A DNA stretch of 64,000 nt from positions 23,276,139 to 23,340,138 of the forward strand of contig CM075769.1 of NCBI GenBank assembly GCA_037974665.1. The letters run 5' to 3'. The DNA is from Ehretia macrophylla. Lineage: Eukaryota > Streptophyta > Magnoliopsida > Boraginales > Ehretiaceae. The notes beneath the pieces were generated by a model. That model did not search any database. It was not told the origin of the DNA and saw nothing but the letters and a program-made list of their open reading frames with translations. Both the position numbers and the translations under genes were made by a program. Below are positions 25,801-36,500 of the stretch, piece by piece. Numbering within the stretch: position 1 is the first letter of the stretch; the number at the start of each line of letters is the position of its first letter.

Positions 25801-26901
25801 TCCAGTGCCCTCAACGGGACACCTAGCATTATTCCCGACGATAACATTCATTGGTTCTTGTAGAGGTTTTATGGAGTCATATAACTCCTTCTTGGTGGTC
25901 ATGTGTCGGGAAGCTCCACTATCTAACACCCATGCACTTGTTTGATGTACATGTGCGCTAGTACACGTTTCCTCCGATACATCTGTTACAGTAAACAGAT
26001 GCACTTCCGTTTCAGCCGTATTGGCAGATTCTTTATTTCTCCAATTTGGCTTTAAAGTTCCGTTCTTCTCGTCATGGATTCGTTTCCTGCAATCTTTGAC
26101 AGCATGACCTTTCTTATTGCAGTAGTAGCACGATCCAGAGAACGTCTTCTTCTTTGCTTTCTTCTTTTCTTCTTGGTTACTCCTCGCCTTGGTTGTAAAG
26201 GCAGAGTCAAGTTGATTTTCTCTACTCCTCAGCCTCATCTCCTCCTCCATCAACATGGTAGTGAATTCTTCAAACGTCAAAGGAGGAATACGAGCTTGTG
26301 TATTGAGTGCTGTCACAAGGTCGTCAAATTTTGGAGGCAACACTCTAATGCACCTTCGAGCTAGTTCCTCGGTTGATTTGGCAATACCAACTGCAGCCAT
26401 TTGATCACATAGGTTTTTCATCCTACTGATAAATGACTCAACTGCTTCATCTTCACTTAATCTCTCAGCAGCTAACTGATTCTTCAAGTTCTGAATGCGA
26501 GTCTGGTTCCTTGTTTCATACTGATTTCTCAGTATGTTCCAAGCTTCAGTTGCCTTGGTTGTGTGTTGAATTAGAGTAAGGACGGAATCTTGAACACTTG
26601 TTACAATTGCACAAAGTGCATCAGTATTTCGTCTCCTCCATTCTTTAACAAGCTGAGGATCTGGAGGTGTGACCTTTTTTGTGTCATCTTCAGCACGAAC
26701 TGCAACTGGTTCTGCATCTGTGCCTAACACTGTATCAAGGAGTTCGTAGGAGTCCAGAACTGTAGTGATTTTGAACTTCCACAAAAGATAGTTTGTGCCA
26801 TCAAGCTTTCCTTCTGTGAAGGTAGGGGGACGGATACGAATTGTCGGTACTAAACTGGAACTAGAACTGGTAGAAGAAGAACTAGCACCTTGAGTAGTCA
26901 T
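22854..26901 (-). pseudogene. copia gag-pol polyprotein region
   Basis: Begins MTTQGASSSSTSSSSS. Visible parts in order are a gag core (RPPTFTEGKLDGTNYLLWKF), a CCHC zinc knuckle (CYYCNKKGHAVKDC), an aspartic protease (WVLDSGASRHMT), a GAG-pre-integrase/HHCC region (LWHERFGHIS... CEACMLGKQ), an integrase core (DYSRKIWVYFL, then PYIPQQNGVVEQRNRT), RT with YVDDLVI (near 23784-23795) and RNase H ending in the conserved KTKHIEIQYHYVRE and DIFTKAL motifs. It would make virus-like particle protein and the enzymes for cytoplasmic reverse transcription and nuclear integration. It is broken, with about two interruptions. Confidence 0.9.
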
Positions 26902-26947
26902 AGTTGTTGAGCTTTACTAGACAAGATTGTTGTTAAGAGCCCCTTAA

Positions 26948-26960
26948 GCTCTTGATACCA
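26948..26960 (-). other. Primer binding site of the copia element
   Basis: TGGTATCAAGAGC on the minus strand, directly next to the 5' LTR; matches the 3' end of plant initiator-Met tRNA. Confidence 0.85.
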
Positions 26961-27562
26961 TGTAAGAATATAACCAATTTCCCAGAAACGTCTTAACAAC
27001 AATCAAGTAGAAAGACAACACTACTCGTTATAACAATTCAATATAACACTTACAAGATAATTGTCCCACCGTGTGCTCTCAAGATTAGAGCTTCAATGGC
27101 TTCTGGACTTACAAGAAGAATACAAGAAAGAAAGACTAACTTAGGATTGTGTTTGGAGTTGTGTTGTGGATGAAAATGATGAACTAATGCATGCCTATTT
27201 ATAGAATTCAGCTAGCCCGCCACAAGAGACTTTCCTATCAAACATTTCAATCTTGGTTGACTTTACCAACCATGTTCAAAGTATTAGCCACCCATATTTA
27301 TCACATGGGTGGCTACAATTAACCACATGGGTGGCTAGCATCCAAGTCAACTTCTAGGAAGTTTTCTTTGGTCAAGTTGGCTAACTTTAGCATTGTATCA
27401 TCCCGACGTCATCTTAGGTAATTCCAAATTTCCGAACTTCTTTCTTGTAGCCATCGCGATCTCTTTTGACCTCATCGACGTTTAAGTCAGAATCATTAAT
27501 TTATGCTACCATATAATTAACGATACTTATTATGAAGAGGTGGATGTTGACATATATCAACA
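26961..27562 (-). repeat. 5' LTR of the copia element
   Basis: 602 bases; pairs with the LTR at 22224-22825. Confidence 0.92.
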
Positions 27563-27567
27563 CAAGG
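27563..27567. repeat. Target site duplication of the copia element, right
   Basis: CAAGG, matching 22219-22223. Confidence 0.9.
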
Positions 27568-28078
27568 TACATGATTCAGAACTATGAGAGGAAATATGGA
27601 AAAGTCATGATAGTAAGAGGATTGTTTCGAATCTTTAATGCTCATAGCTTATGGTTAGAATGAGTTTGAAAGTTATTCGAATAAGTGAGAGAAGAACTAA
27701 ATATTTAAGAGTTAAACATTTTTGCTATATTTGAAGTGAACACTAGTAAGCACACTTATGATAAATTTGACCACGGTCAACTTTAATAAGTGGTTGAAAG
27801 GCTAAGAATATTTTTTGGACAAATATTTAATAGACTTGTGGTACAAATAGGCTTAAGAAAATGACTTAATCAAGTCTTGTGCTAAAACTGTAAGCTCATA
27901 TGTGACACGGGCCAAAAGGGTATCCTTTCTAATTAGGAGTTCCCATATATATAAGCTACAATTTACCTAAATAGTAAGCTTGAAGGGAAACATTACATCG
28001 CATGAATCAAATTCTACAATTACAAGAATAAGGCGAAAATATTAATGCAATGATCTTTAAAACAAATAAAGCATGAAA
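27568..28078. other. Non-coding DNA between copia element and next LTR
   Basis: Continues the sequence interrupted by the copia insertion. AT-rich with no gene seen. Confidence 0.5.
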
Positions 28079-28193
28079 TAGCTACTTGAACATCTAAACA
28101 ATTCATAGTTTAATTCTAAAGGCAAATAAAGTTTTAGGAATACCTTTATTGCGAAGAATGAAAGAAAAAAACTTCACTTTTGCTGAGTGAGAG

Positions 28194-28387
28194 CTCCACA
28201 TGGTTGGATGCTTCTGCTTCTCAACTTTGATCTTCCCATTTATCCCAAATCCTAACTTAAGTGTTGAACAAGTTGTGGGAATCGATCTTGCTCCACATGC
28301 CTGGATGCTTCTGCTTCTCAACTTTGATCTTCCCATCTATCCCAAATCCTAACTTAAGTGTTGAACAAGTTGTGGGAATCGATCTTG
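28194..28387. repeat. 97-base tandem duplication
   Basis: Units 28194-28290 and 28291-28387, CTCCACATG...ATCGATCTTG, differing at only a few positions. It lies in the U5-like part of the LTR above and creates a short spurious reading frame. Confidence 0.9.
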
Positions 28388-28444
28388 CTAAACTAAACTA
28401 AAAGAAAAACTATTCGAGTTTTTTCAAAGAGTTGAAGCTTACTC

Positions 28445-28447
<3 letters not shown>

Positions 28448-28491
<44 letters not shown>
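28448..28491. repeat. (AG)n microsatellite
   Basis: About 22 uninterrupted AG units, just downstream of the TATA box on the minus strand. Confidence 0.9.
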
Positions 28492-28496
<5 letters not shown>

Positions 28497-28537
28497 TCTC
28501 AAAGAAGATGGTGGAATTGTAGAGCTTGGGGTAGATG

Positions 28538-28549
28538 CCTTTATATAGG
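28538..28549 (-). promoter_or_regulatory. TATA box of the probable LTR
   Basis: CCTATATAAAGG on the minus strand, followed by a pyrimidine-rich leader. Confidence 0.5.
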
Positions 28550-30149
28550 TGAAAATATGCAAGGTAATTTTGTCTTAATCAGAATCCAAAAGAGTAAAGA
28601 CTAGGACTTTGAATTATCCTCTAATTCCAAAATATAATGTAAATCCTTTTACACTTTGTGTTCACACTAGCCTAGCACACCAAGCCAATCTATACGTCTA
28701 GGACCTACATAGAACGCCTACCCCATGCGTCTAGGTCCTTGGTCAGTGTGCGAGCTCACTTGGTTCAGCCATTGTGCTCTACTTCATTAATTAAATTAAT
28801 TCTAATTAATTCCAAAGTCCAAATCTAGTCTACTATTTAAGAATAGAACTTTTCTCTAAGTTTGAAAAAACTATCTTAAATACTCAATATCCTTTAAGAC
28901 TTTAATTAATCTATTAATTATTTAATTAAATAATTTATTTAATCATATTATCCAATTTCAGACAATAATCAAAATAGAAACTCCTTTCAAAAATAGAAAA
29001 GTCTATTTATGATTTCTAATATCCAATGGATTATATCTTCTCTTCAATTTAGTAATTCTTTATTTAGTAAAGACACTTATAAGGTAAATGGCTAGAAGAG
29101 GGACCAAAGACATAATTATCTTTCCACTGAAAATGACCAAAATAGCCTTGCTAGTCTCCTAGTAATATTTTGCAATTTTAACCTTAGTCTATTCCACTAA
29201 AAGACTATGGTTGCACTCCAAGATAATTATTGTATGAACATGAGTTAATCAATAATATATGACGCTCAGTCTTTAGACCAACTAAGTGATAATGACCACG
29301 TTGCCCCTCTATACTCACTTATACTCAAGACAGGTTTGCCAAGTGTACTATCACCTTTTTTTGACTATATCTTTCTCCTTATAACCTCTCACCCATAATC
29401 TAACCATCCTCCAAAAGTTATCCACTTGACTAGGGGAGTGGCCCACAAGTGTAACAACCAATACATCATTTATTACTATGTGCACAGATTCAGGATGGTC
29501 AACCTAGATCATTCTAAGGGATTGATTATTGTATAGATTCCTTAATGCATACATATGTCCCATCCTAACCAAGTCCAGACACCCAAATCACAGAGTTGTT
29601 GACCCATATATAAGATCTCACCCATAGTGACTCAAAGTGCAAGAACTTGACTTTGTCATTTCATCCACATATGCTTAAGATTAAAAGCACTGGCCTACTT
29701 AGAAGCTTGTAGGTATAGGTGACCTCTTTCTTTTATAGTACTTATTTAGAGTATCACACCTACGGTGGCCCATCCAATGCATACACATGCATAAGTGAAG
29801 TAAGTCTAGAACCTCTATCCATGACCAAGGCAGATTACACTACTATAGAGATAACTTATTCCACTATAACTTTTACCATAGTAGAGTGCCCAATTCTACT
29901 ACTTAGTTATAGACTAAATAGTTCTGCTTGACAAGTAACTATGACTTAGACCTTCTGTACATAAACACCACGTACCTAAGTCAACTTGTAGTAAGGACCT
30001 TATATATACATATATATAAAAAATAGAGTCAACCACATAAGAGAGAAACATGCTTATAAAAGTAAGATGACGATAATTATTCATTACAAATGTCCAGATA
30101 TATCAATGACAATGTGCTAGTGGTCTTTTGGGCATACCCATTCCCAACA

Positions 30150-30700
30150 TAGCTAGTATAAAAAACATACTAGAGTGTAAATCGTCCCTAATTCTTTCTC
30201 CCTCCCGTCAATTTTTGAGCTATCTTACCTCAGGATGCGTGCTGATTATGTATTGCGCTTTCTTTTCCTTCCAACTCAGTGTAGTATTGTATGTAAGCTT
30301 GTGGAGGATTCCATGTTAGGATTTCTTGTCAAAAGTATCACATTTCTCTTTTGACTCTTGGTAGGCATCTTTTATGGCCTCATTTGTGATGCTTTTTGCA
30401 TATTACACTTTGGTTGGTTGATACTCGGTTGAATCTTATGATTTATTTGTTTCTTCTGCTACTATCTTCTTCGATTTTAACAAGTTTCTATATTACTAAT
30501 ATTAACCTAAGAACCACCATCATTAACATCTCCACCTCCTCCCTCTACCACCACCACAACTATGAGGGAACACATATATTCATGGATAAACCTGTTTACA
30601 TACAAATCCATTAAGAAATCATCAGTTATTAAAAAATTCAAGCTTTCAAGGGCTTTACTCTTTCAAATCCATTAAAACTCATTAATTTATTATTCATTAA
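30150..30700. other. Intergenic DNA left of the virus array
   Basis: AT-rich, with scattered CT-rich and CAC-rich stretches. No gene seen. Confidence 0.5.

Positions 30701-30773
<73 letters not shown>
30701..30773. repeat. (CT)n(TA)n microsatellite at the left edge of the virus array
   Basis: About 11 CT units followed by about 25 TA units, ending exactly where the pararetrovirus sequence begins. Its counterpart at 55054-55070 closes the other side. Confidence 0.9.
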
Positions 30774-30775
<2 letters not shown>

Positions 30776-31123
30776 GAAAGCCATAACAAAAAGCGGAATA
30801 AGCACAGATAATAGACAAGTAAATAAATGAAATACAAATAAGATGAAGATAAAAGGAGACTGAGTCTCTTACTTGTTATTAGATATGGAAGAAGACTGTG
30901 CTACACTGTTAGTTGTACCGGAGTACAATGTAAAAGAGTGATACCGAATTAAAATAAAAATTTAGAGAGAAAGAGAATTCGGATCCTATGCTGAGACAGA
31001 CTCTGTCTTGATATAGGATATCGAATCTGTGATTACAATAGTGAAAATGTAAAATGAAAAGTCAAAAGTAACTTTTCAAAAAGTGAACAGTAAAAAGTGA
31101 ATTTTACTATTCATGAATAGTGA

Positions 31124-31245
31124 TCGGCTTTTACGATGGCCGAATCTTGTTTTGTTGTGACTTGATGATCATGTCTGACTTTTACTGTGGCCGAAAGATC
31201 TCTTGTCTTGACTTTTGACTGGATTACTTTCACTGTGACCGAAAG
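31124..31245 (-). promoter_or_regulatory. Three imperfect repeats upstream of the small frame end, copy A
   Basis: Plus-strand units CGGCTTTTACGATGGCCGAA (31124-), TGACTTTTACTGTGGCCGAA (31176-) and TTACTTTCACTGTGACCGAA (31224-), spaced about 50 bases apart. They lie in the non-coding region where a caulimovirid promoter is expected, so an enhancer role is plausible but inferred. Confidence 0.45.
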
Positions 31246-31397
31246 TAATTTCGTCGTCTTGTAATGACGATGTCTGATGATAGAATCTTGACTGGATTCA
31301 TCTTCTTCTTCATCTCTGAGTCTGATTCTGGTTCTATGCTGAAGACGTTGTAAAACTTCTTCATGTCTGGATCATATTGACTAATGGTAGAATACAT
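31230..31397 (-). CDS. Small reading frame of the virus, copy A (55 aa from its ATG)
   Basis: Starts MYSTISQYDPDMKKFYNVFS and ends RRRNYFRSQ; acidic middle, basic end. The same frame and length recur in copies B and C. It lies between ORF2 and the presumed promoter. No relative recognised; it may be a real minor protein or chance. Confidence 0.4.
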   Translation of the reverse strand: MYSTISQYDPDMKKFYNVFSIEPESDSEMKKKMNPVKILSSDIVITRRRNYFRSQ

Positions 31398-32023
31398 ACA
31401 AGTACATGGAGTGATGTAAATTTCCCACCAATACAAAGAAAATAAATAAACTAGTCTATTTTCCCTATAATCTAATCTGCATCGTACTTAGTCTTACTAT
31501 CTTCGAAGCCTTATTATCGTCGAAGCCTAACTATTCCTCACCAAATCGCCACATGGGTAACAACGGAGTCTTACGCCCTCTGCTCCTCAATCCCATGACC
31601 TTACAAGGTTGTTGAAATAGGTTTGCTAAAGGTAAGTTGGCTAAAGGTAAGTTGACTAGGCAAAATACAAAATAAAATTCAGGCTAGAAGATAAACAAGT
31701 TTCTAAATCTTCTTTGGCTTTTTGGGAAAGCCACACCCATCAACGGACTTGAGGTATCTTTATCAGTTGCCGTTTGACCTGGACTAGCTGAAGTTTCATG
31801 GAATTCTTCAGTAACCATATGACTTCAAAAAGGGGAAGTCTAACCGTTTCATCCTAGTTTTTGAAGGGAACTTAGAAGAACAAAACCCTATATGTCCAAT
31901 GTTTTTGGAGAGAACATTAGGAAACTCATCTGTCCTGTGTTTTTTGGAGAGAACACTAGAAAACTCATATGTATTGCGTTTTTGTCAGAGAACACAACTA
32001 AACTCGTCTGGCCCAATTTATAC

Positions 32024-33334
32024 TCATAGAGGAGTATAAATACCAAAACAATCATCTTCATTGTCATTGGCATTGTCTGCGGAAATGGATGCCTGATTTG
32101 AGGAAAGTTCATCAAGCTGGAGCATAATGGCCTTGACTTCGTCATAACTGGTGGCCGCTGCTAACTGAGTCTGTAGGAAATTCTTGAAGGAGAGGAACTC
32201 CTGCTGTTCTGGTTCAATTTCCTTTTTCTATTTCTGATTTGTTTCAAACCATGCTTGGACCTTTGGAGTTGAACAAGAACTGTTGTTCATCTTCTTCCAC
32301 CACATGACTGAATGGTTTCTTCCGAAAATCGGTATGACTTGCTGGTTCTCGAAAGATACATGTTTAAATGTGAATTCTGAATGGAATATCCATGTTACGA
32401 ATAAAATTATGTAAAACACGAAAAATGGGAAAATGTAGGCTAAATGTGCTGGAGCCTGCCAATTCTTCGTGAAGTACTTGAAACCTTCATGAACTGGATC
32501 TGGTAAAATGTCTGTTATCGGACCATATAATGCCCACCATTGGATAAACCAATTTGGGACCTCTAGGGGGAATGATTTCTTGAAAAGGAAAAACCATGAC
32601 ATATCATGTTTATCATTCTGGCGGTAAAAAACTCTGAACCATGCCTGAATGTAATCATAATAGTTATAGTCTCCGAGGGGTACATTTTCTGGAATATGTT
32701 TGGTTTTCTATGGGGGTTGTGCCCATTGATCAAGGGTGAGTACAGTCTGTAGATTACCCTTGACATGGCTATACTGGCTTGGTTGTTTGTCTTTGTCATC
32801 TGGGACAAACTCTATGGAATTCGTCGCTATGAGAATTACCTCATAGTAACTCTGTGTCTTATATGTATTGTCTGGGATGTAGTTTGAATGAGGGTGAAGA
32901 AACGCCCTAGCAAACTCATCTGGGGTGATGTTTGGATTCTGTTTCAAGTGAAATGGTTCTGTTACAAGAATCTGGTCAAAGACGTTCTTGTATATGTATG
33001 ACGGGGATGGTAACTGTTTAGGTTCTGGAGTTACTGGTTTTGATTTAGCAACAAGGGGCTGAAACTTGTTACTGACTGTCGTCTGAGATGACGATGTACC
33101 TGCAGTACCTGCATGAACACCGGTTAACTATTTTTGAGAGGTCAAAGTCCCCAAAACTGTGAGGTTTCTACCTAGGAATGACTAGGCAGCAGTCTGTGTA
33201 TGGGTCATCTATTTGTCTTCAACCTTGACTGGGGTTAATGACTGAGCTGGACTGGCTGTTGGTGTACTGGCTTTCTGAGCATAAGAACTAAGGTCGAATG
33301 CTTTTGCCTTGCCTTTATCTTTCTTGGGAGCCAT
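32024..33334 (-). pseudogene. ORF2 region, copy A, protein of unknown function
   Basis: Starts MAPKKDKGKAKAF in the equivalent copy B, with a Lys-rich N-terminus, a Gln/Ser/Thr-rich linker, then a conserved block (NPNITPDEFARAFLHPHSNY) and a Trp/Phe-rich block (WFFLFKKSFPLEVPNWF). Florendovirus ORF2 has no assigned function. Broken in this copy. Confidence 0.7.
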
Positions 33335-33571
33335 TGTTACTAAGTCAGGAGTAAAATGATTCCTGCAGAATGGTTAGCAACAATATATAAAGAAAGAAAT
33401 GCGGAATTGAAATATTATCAACTCTGCTTCTGTAACTGAAATCTGTGTTTCAATCTACTTAACTGCGGTGGACTTGAAACAATCCATCTGAATCCATTAA
33501 TTGGAATTTTGGTGTCCGCTTCTGTGATCCTGCAAAACAAAAACAAAATGAAAGGTATTCCCGGAGGAATC

Positions 33572-36500
33572 CTATGTGATAGGCACGTGGCCTGTAATAA
33601 AATTCTCTGGTTAGGAAATCAGGGATATAATTATTCTCTCCCTTGATATATTGAATATCAAAATCGAAAATTGACAGGATGGCCTGCCATCTAGCAAATA
33701 TCTGTTTAAATGCAATATTCTTAACATCCTTAGTAAGCACATCTTTTGCTGACTTGCAGTTAACACGAACTAAGAATTTCTGGTTCAACAAATCATCTTG
33801 AAATTTTGATATGCATTTTACAATGGACAAATCTCTTTTTTGACTGTTGAATAGTTCTGTTGGGCTTTATCCCATGTTCCTGAATGGAAACAAACAATGT
33901 GTTCTTTTCCTTCTAAAATCTGTATTAAAATACCACCGAATCCTAATTTAGAAGCATCTGTCTGAACTATCTTTGGGGTATCTGGTTGACATAAAGTCAA
34001 GACTGGTAAAACTCTAACCTGACGCTTAATTTCCTGTACAGCTTTGGTATGAATATCAGACCACGTTGGAGGATTCTTTTTAAGAGGTTTACATAAATGG
34101 CGAATGCCAGGATAAAAATCTGCAACATAGTTTAAAGATCCTAAGAATATGTTTTTTGTCTGAAAAAGCCTAATCTTGGGTGCAGAAACCACAAGACCGT
34201 TTTCTTTGATAACTTTGAAGAAAATCTGCAAATGTTTCCAATGCTGATGAATGTCATTACTGAAGACTAAAACATCATCAATGTAAACAATTGTAAAATC
34301 TGTGAATTGATTAAAAATCTGGTTCATAATGTTTTGGAATTCTGAAGGTGCATTCTTTAACCCAAAAGGCATAACATTCCACTCATATTGTCCAAATGGA
34401 ACGGTGAATGCAGTCTTGTACCTTTCTGATTCAATGACTTAGATTTGCCAAAATCCAGATTTCATGTCAAATTTACTGAAGACATGGGCCTGGTTTAATC
34501 TCTTAAGGAGATTATTCTTGTTGGGCAATGGATATCTGATCCACTGTAAGACCTTATTTAAGGGCTTATAGTAAATGACTAAACGAGGGACTCGTCGTTC
34601 CTGTTCTGCATGTTTATTAACATAAAAGGCCACACAGGACCATGGGCTTTTGCTGGGTCGGATAAACTTTTTATCTAATAAACTCTGGATCTCTTTTTTA
34701 CAAAAAGAGAGATATTCCTGATTCATCTGAATGGGCCGAGCCTTGGTACGAATATTCTGTTATGAAAAGTCCTTCTCATATGGGAGAGAGACTGAATGTT
34801 TCTTACAAACCTAAAAGGCCGTAGGAAGTTCTGAACAAACTTCTTTTTCAAGTTTGGTCTGGAATTCATTGATGGACTTCTGCTGTTTAGCAATCTGTAC
34901 ATCAATTCTGAGACTTTTAATATCTTGTTTAAGAAAACTGATTTGGTTTTCTTTATGTTGGATTGAGTTAATATCTCTTCGTTGTGAAGGGAAATAAAAC
35001 TCAAAAAGGATTGGTTTACTGAACACATTGGTAGATATACCCTGTTCTATAACAATCATGGGAAATAACTGTGGAAGGAATGGATTCCCGAGAATGACTT
35101 GGGAATTTAACTGTTTTATCAGCACAAAACTGGTAGGAAAACAAATACCTTGGTTGCATACATGTGCATTGGGTAATTTCTACCTAATCTGAAGTTTTGT
35201 AGAGTCAGTCGTAGAAAGCTTGTCTTTGGTTTTCTCGAAGTATCGAGAAGGAATGAGACCTTCTTGGATGCAGTTCATATCTGCACCTGAGTCTAACAAG
35301 GCAATGGTTTCAAATTTGAAAGCATTAACCTTGATGGTTAACTGGACATACTATTTCTGGTACGTGATTCTGTTCAGAAGATTGAGATAATCCTCTGTGG
35401 GTTTGGAGGTGCTAGCTCATTCTGTCAGTTTGCCAATAGCAATCTGAGTTTGTTTATCAAGTTCGTTATTCTGAGAAAGATGTTCTTGACGTTCTAAGGA
35501 TTCTATTTGTAAGAGTTGGACATCTTGCCGGAGATGTTCATGATCTAATATGAGATCACAAATATCTTGCCTATACTCTTGTCTGAGTTGCTGGATTTAT
35601 GTTTTTAATAGTTTAATCTCATGCTGGAGATCAAAGATTCCCACTGGTTGGGTTTTTCACTTCTGGAAGTAACTAAGGACATCAGAATAATTTGTACTCT
35701 TGATGTTGTTCTGGAAAGATATGGATGGAAGTTTCTCATCCTCTTTCTGATCCATGATATCTTTGAGTCTGAGAAGATAAGCTTGCTTTTCTTCTGGATC
35801 ATTAATCTTATAGATCATATCGATCATAAGACCATGAGAGTCTGTAAGAACATTTAATCCTTTCTGACAGAAACATGCTTCTTTGTTGGGACAAGCACAT
35901 TCCTGGATGAAGTTGGAAGAACTACTGGAATAGTAGTTGTCTGTTCCAATCTGATTGATGTTCTCATCATCAAAGTATTCTGAAGAAGAGCTAGATGATG
36001 ATTCAAGATCATCGATAGACTGGATGATTTTGCTCTTTGTTGCTTCATCTAATTCTAATGATTGAATTAGTGATCTGATTTTGCAATCTCTTGCAAAGTG
36101 TCCTAGTTTACCACATTTGAAACAACCTGTGGCTTTCTGTTCTTTACTATGTTTATGATATTTTGGTTTTCAATTTCTTCGTGGAAACTTCTGGTAATGT
36201 TTCTTCTTGGTGTATGGTTTGTTGCCATACTTCTGGTTGTACTTCTGTCCAATAGACTTGAAGTGACTTTTATATCTTCTGGAAGAAATTTTGGATTTAT
36301 GTGTCTTCTAAGTATGGTGTGGTTTAATTCTTTCCATACCATACTGTTCAAACCAATTTCCTTATTCTTTTATGTTAGACTGTTTCTTTAGTTGTGCTTT
36401 GAAACGAAGATTAGTGCAAATCTTCAAAGCAGTCTTATTAATATGGGAAATGATGTCACCATATGTCATAAGATCATAGTCTAATCCTGGATAATCAAGT

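Larger units (their letters stand above)
22224..27562 (-). mobile_element. Ty1/copia retrotransposon, nearly whole
   Basis: 5339 bases between CAAGG duplications, transcribed from the minus strand. The parts in order are the 5' LTR (27562-26961), a primer site TGGTATCAAGAGC matching initiator-Met tRNA (26960-26948), gag-pol (26901-22854), a polypurine tract (C-rich on the plus strand, about 22838-22826) and the 3' LTR (22825-22224). The pol order protease, integrase, RT, RNase H is diagnostic of Ty1/copia. The LTRs differ at about 10 of 602 positions by hand count. That suggests roughly half a million to one million years at commonly used plant LTR rates. The reading frame has about two breaks. 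The lineage may be Tork-like, but I am not sure. Confidence 0.93.
28079..30149 (-). mobile_element. Probable LTR, left boundary unresolved
   Basis: On the minus strand it begins TGTTGGGAATGGG at 30149, a typical LTR start. A good TATA box (CCTATATAAAGG, 28549-28538) lies about 1.6 kb downstream, followed by a CT-rich leader and an AATAAA-like CAATAAAGG near 28148-28156. This is the U3-R-U5 layout of a long LTR. TAGCT follows the right end (30150-30154) and also occurs at 28079-28083, but no clean CA terminus abuts the left copy, so the left limit is a guess. No coding sequence. It could also be a fragment of a longer element. Confidence 0.5.

Noticed and set aside
23773-26364. Several plus-strand frames across the copia element
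   Set aside because: Antisense shadows of gag-pol on the minus strand.
28103-28336. Minus-strand frame of 77 codons
   Set aside because: Generated by the 97-base tandem duplication in a probable LTR leader.
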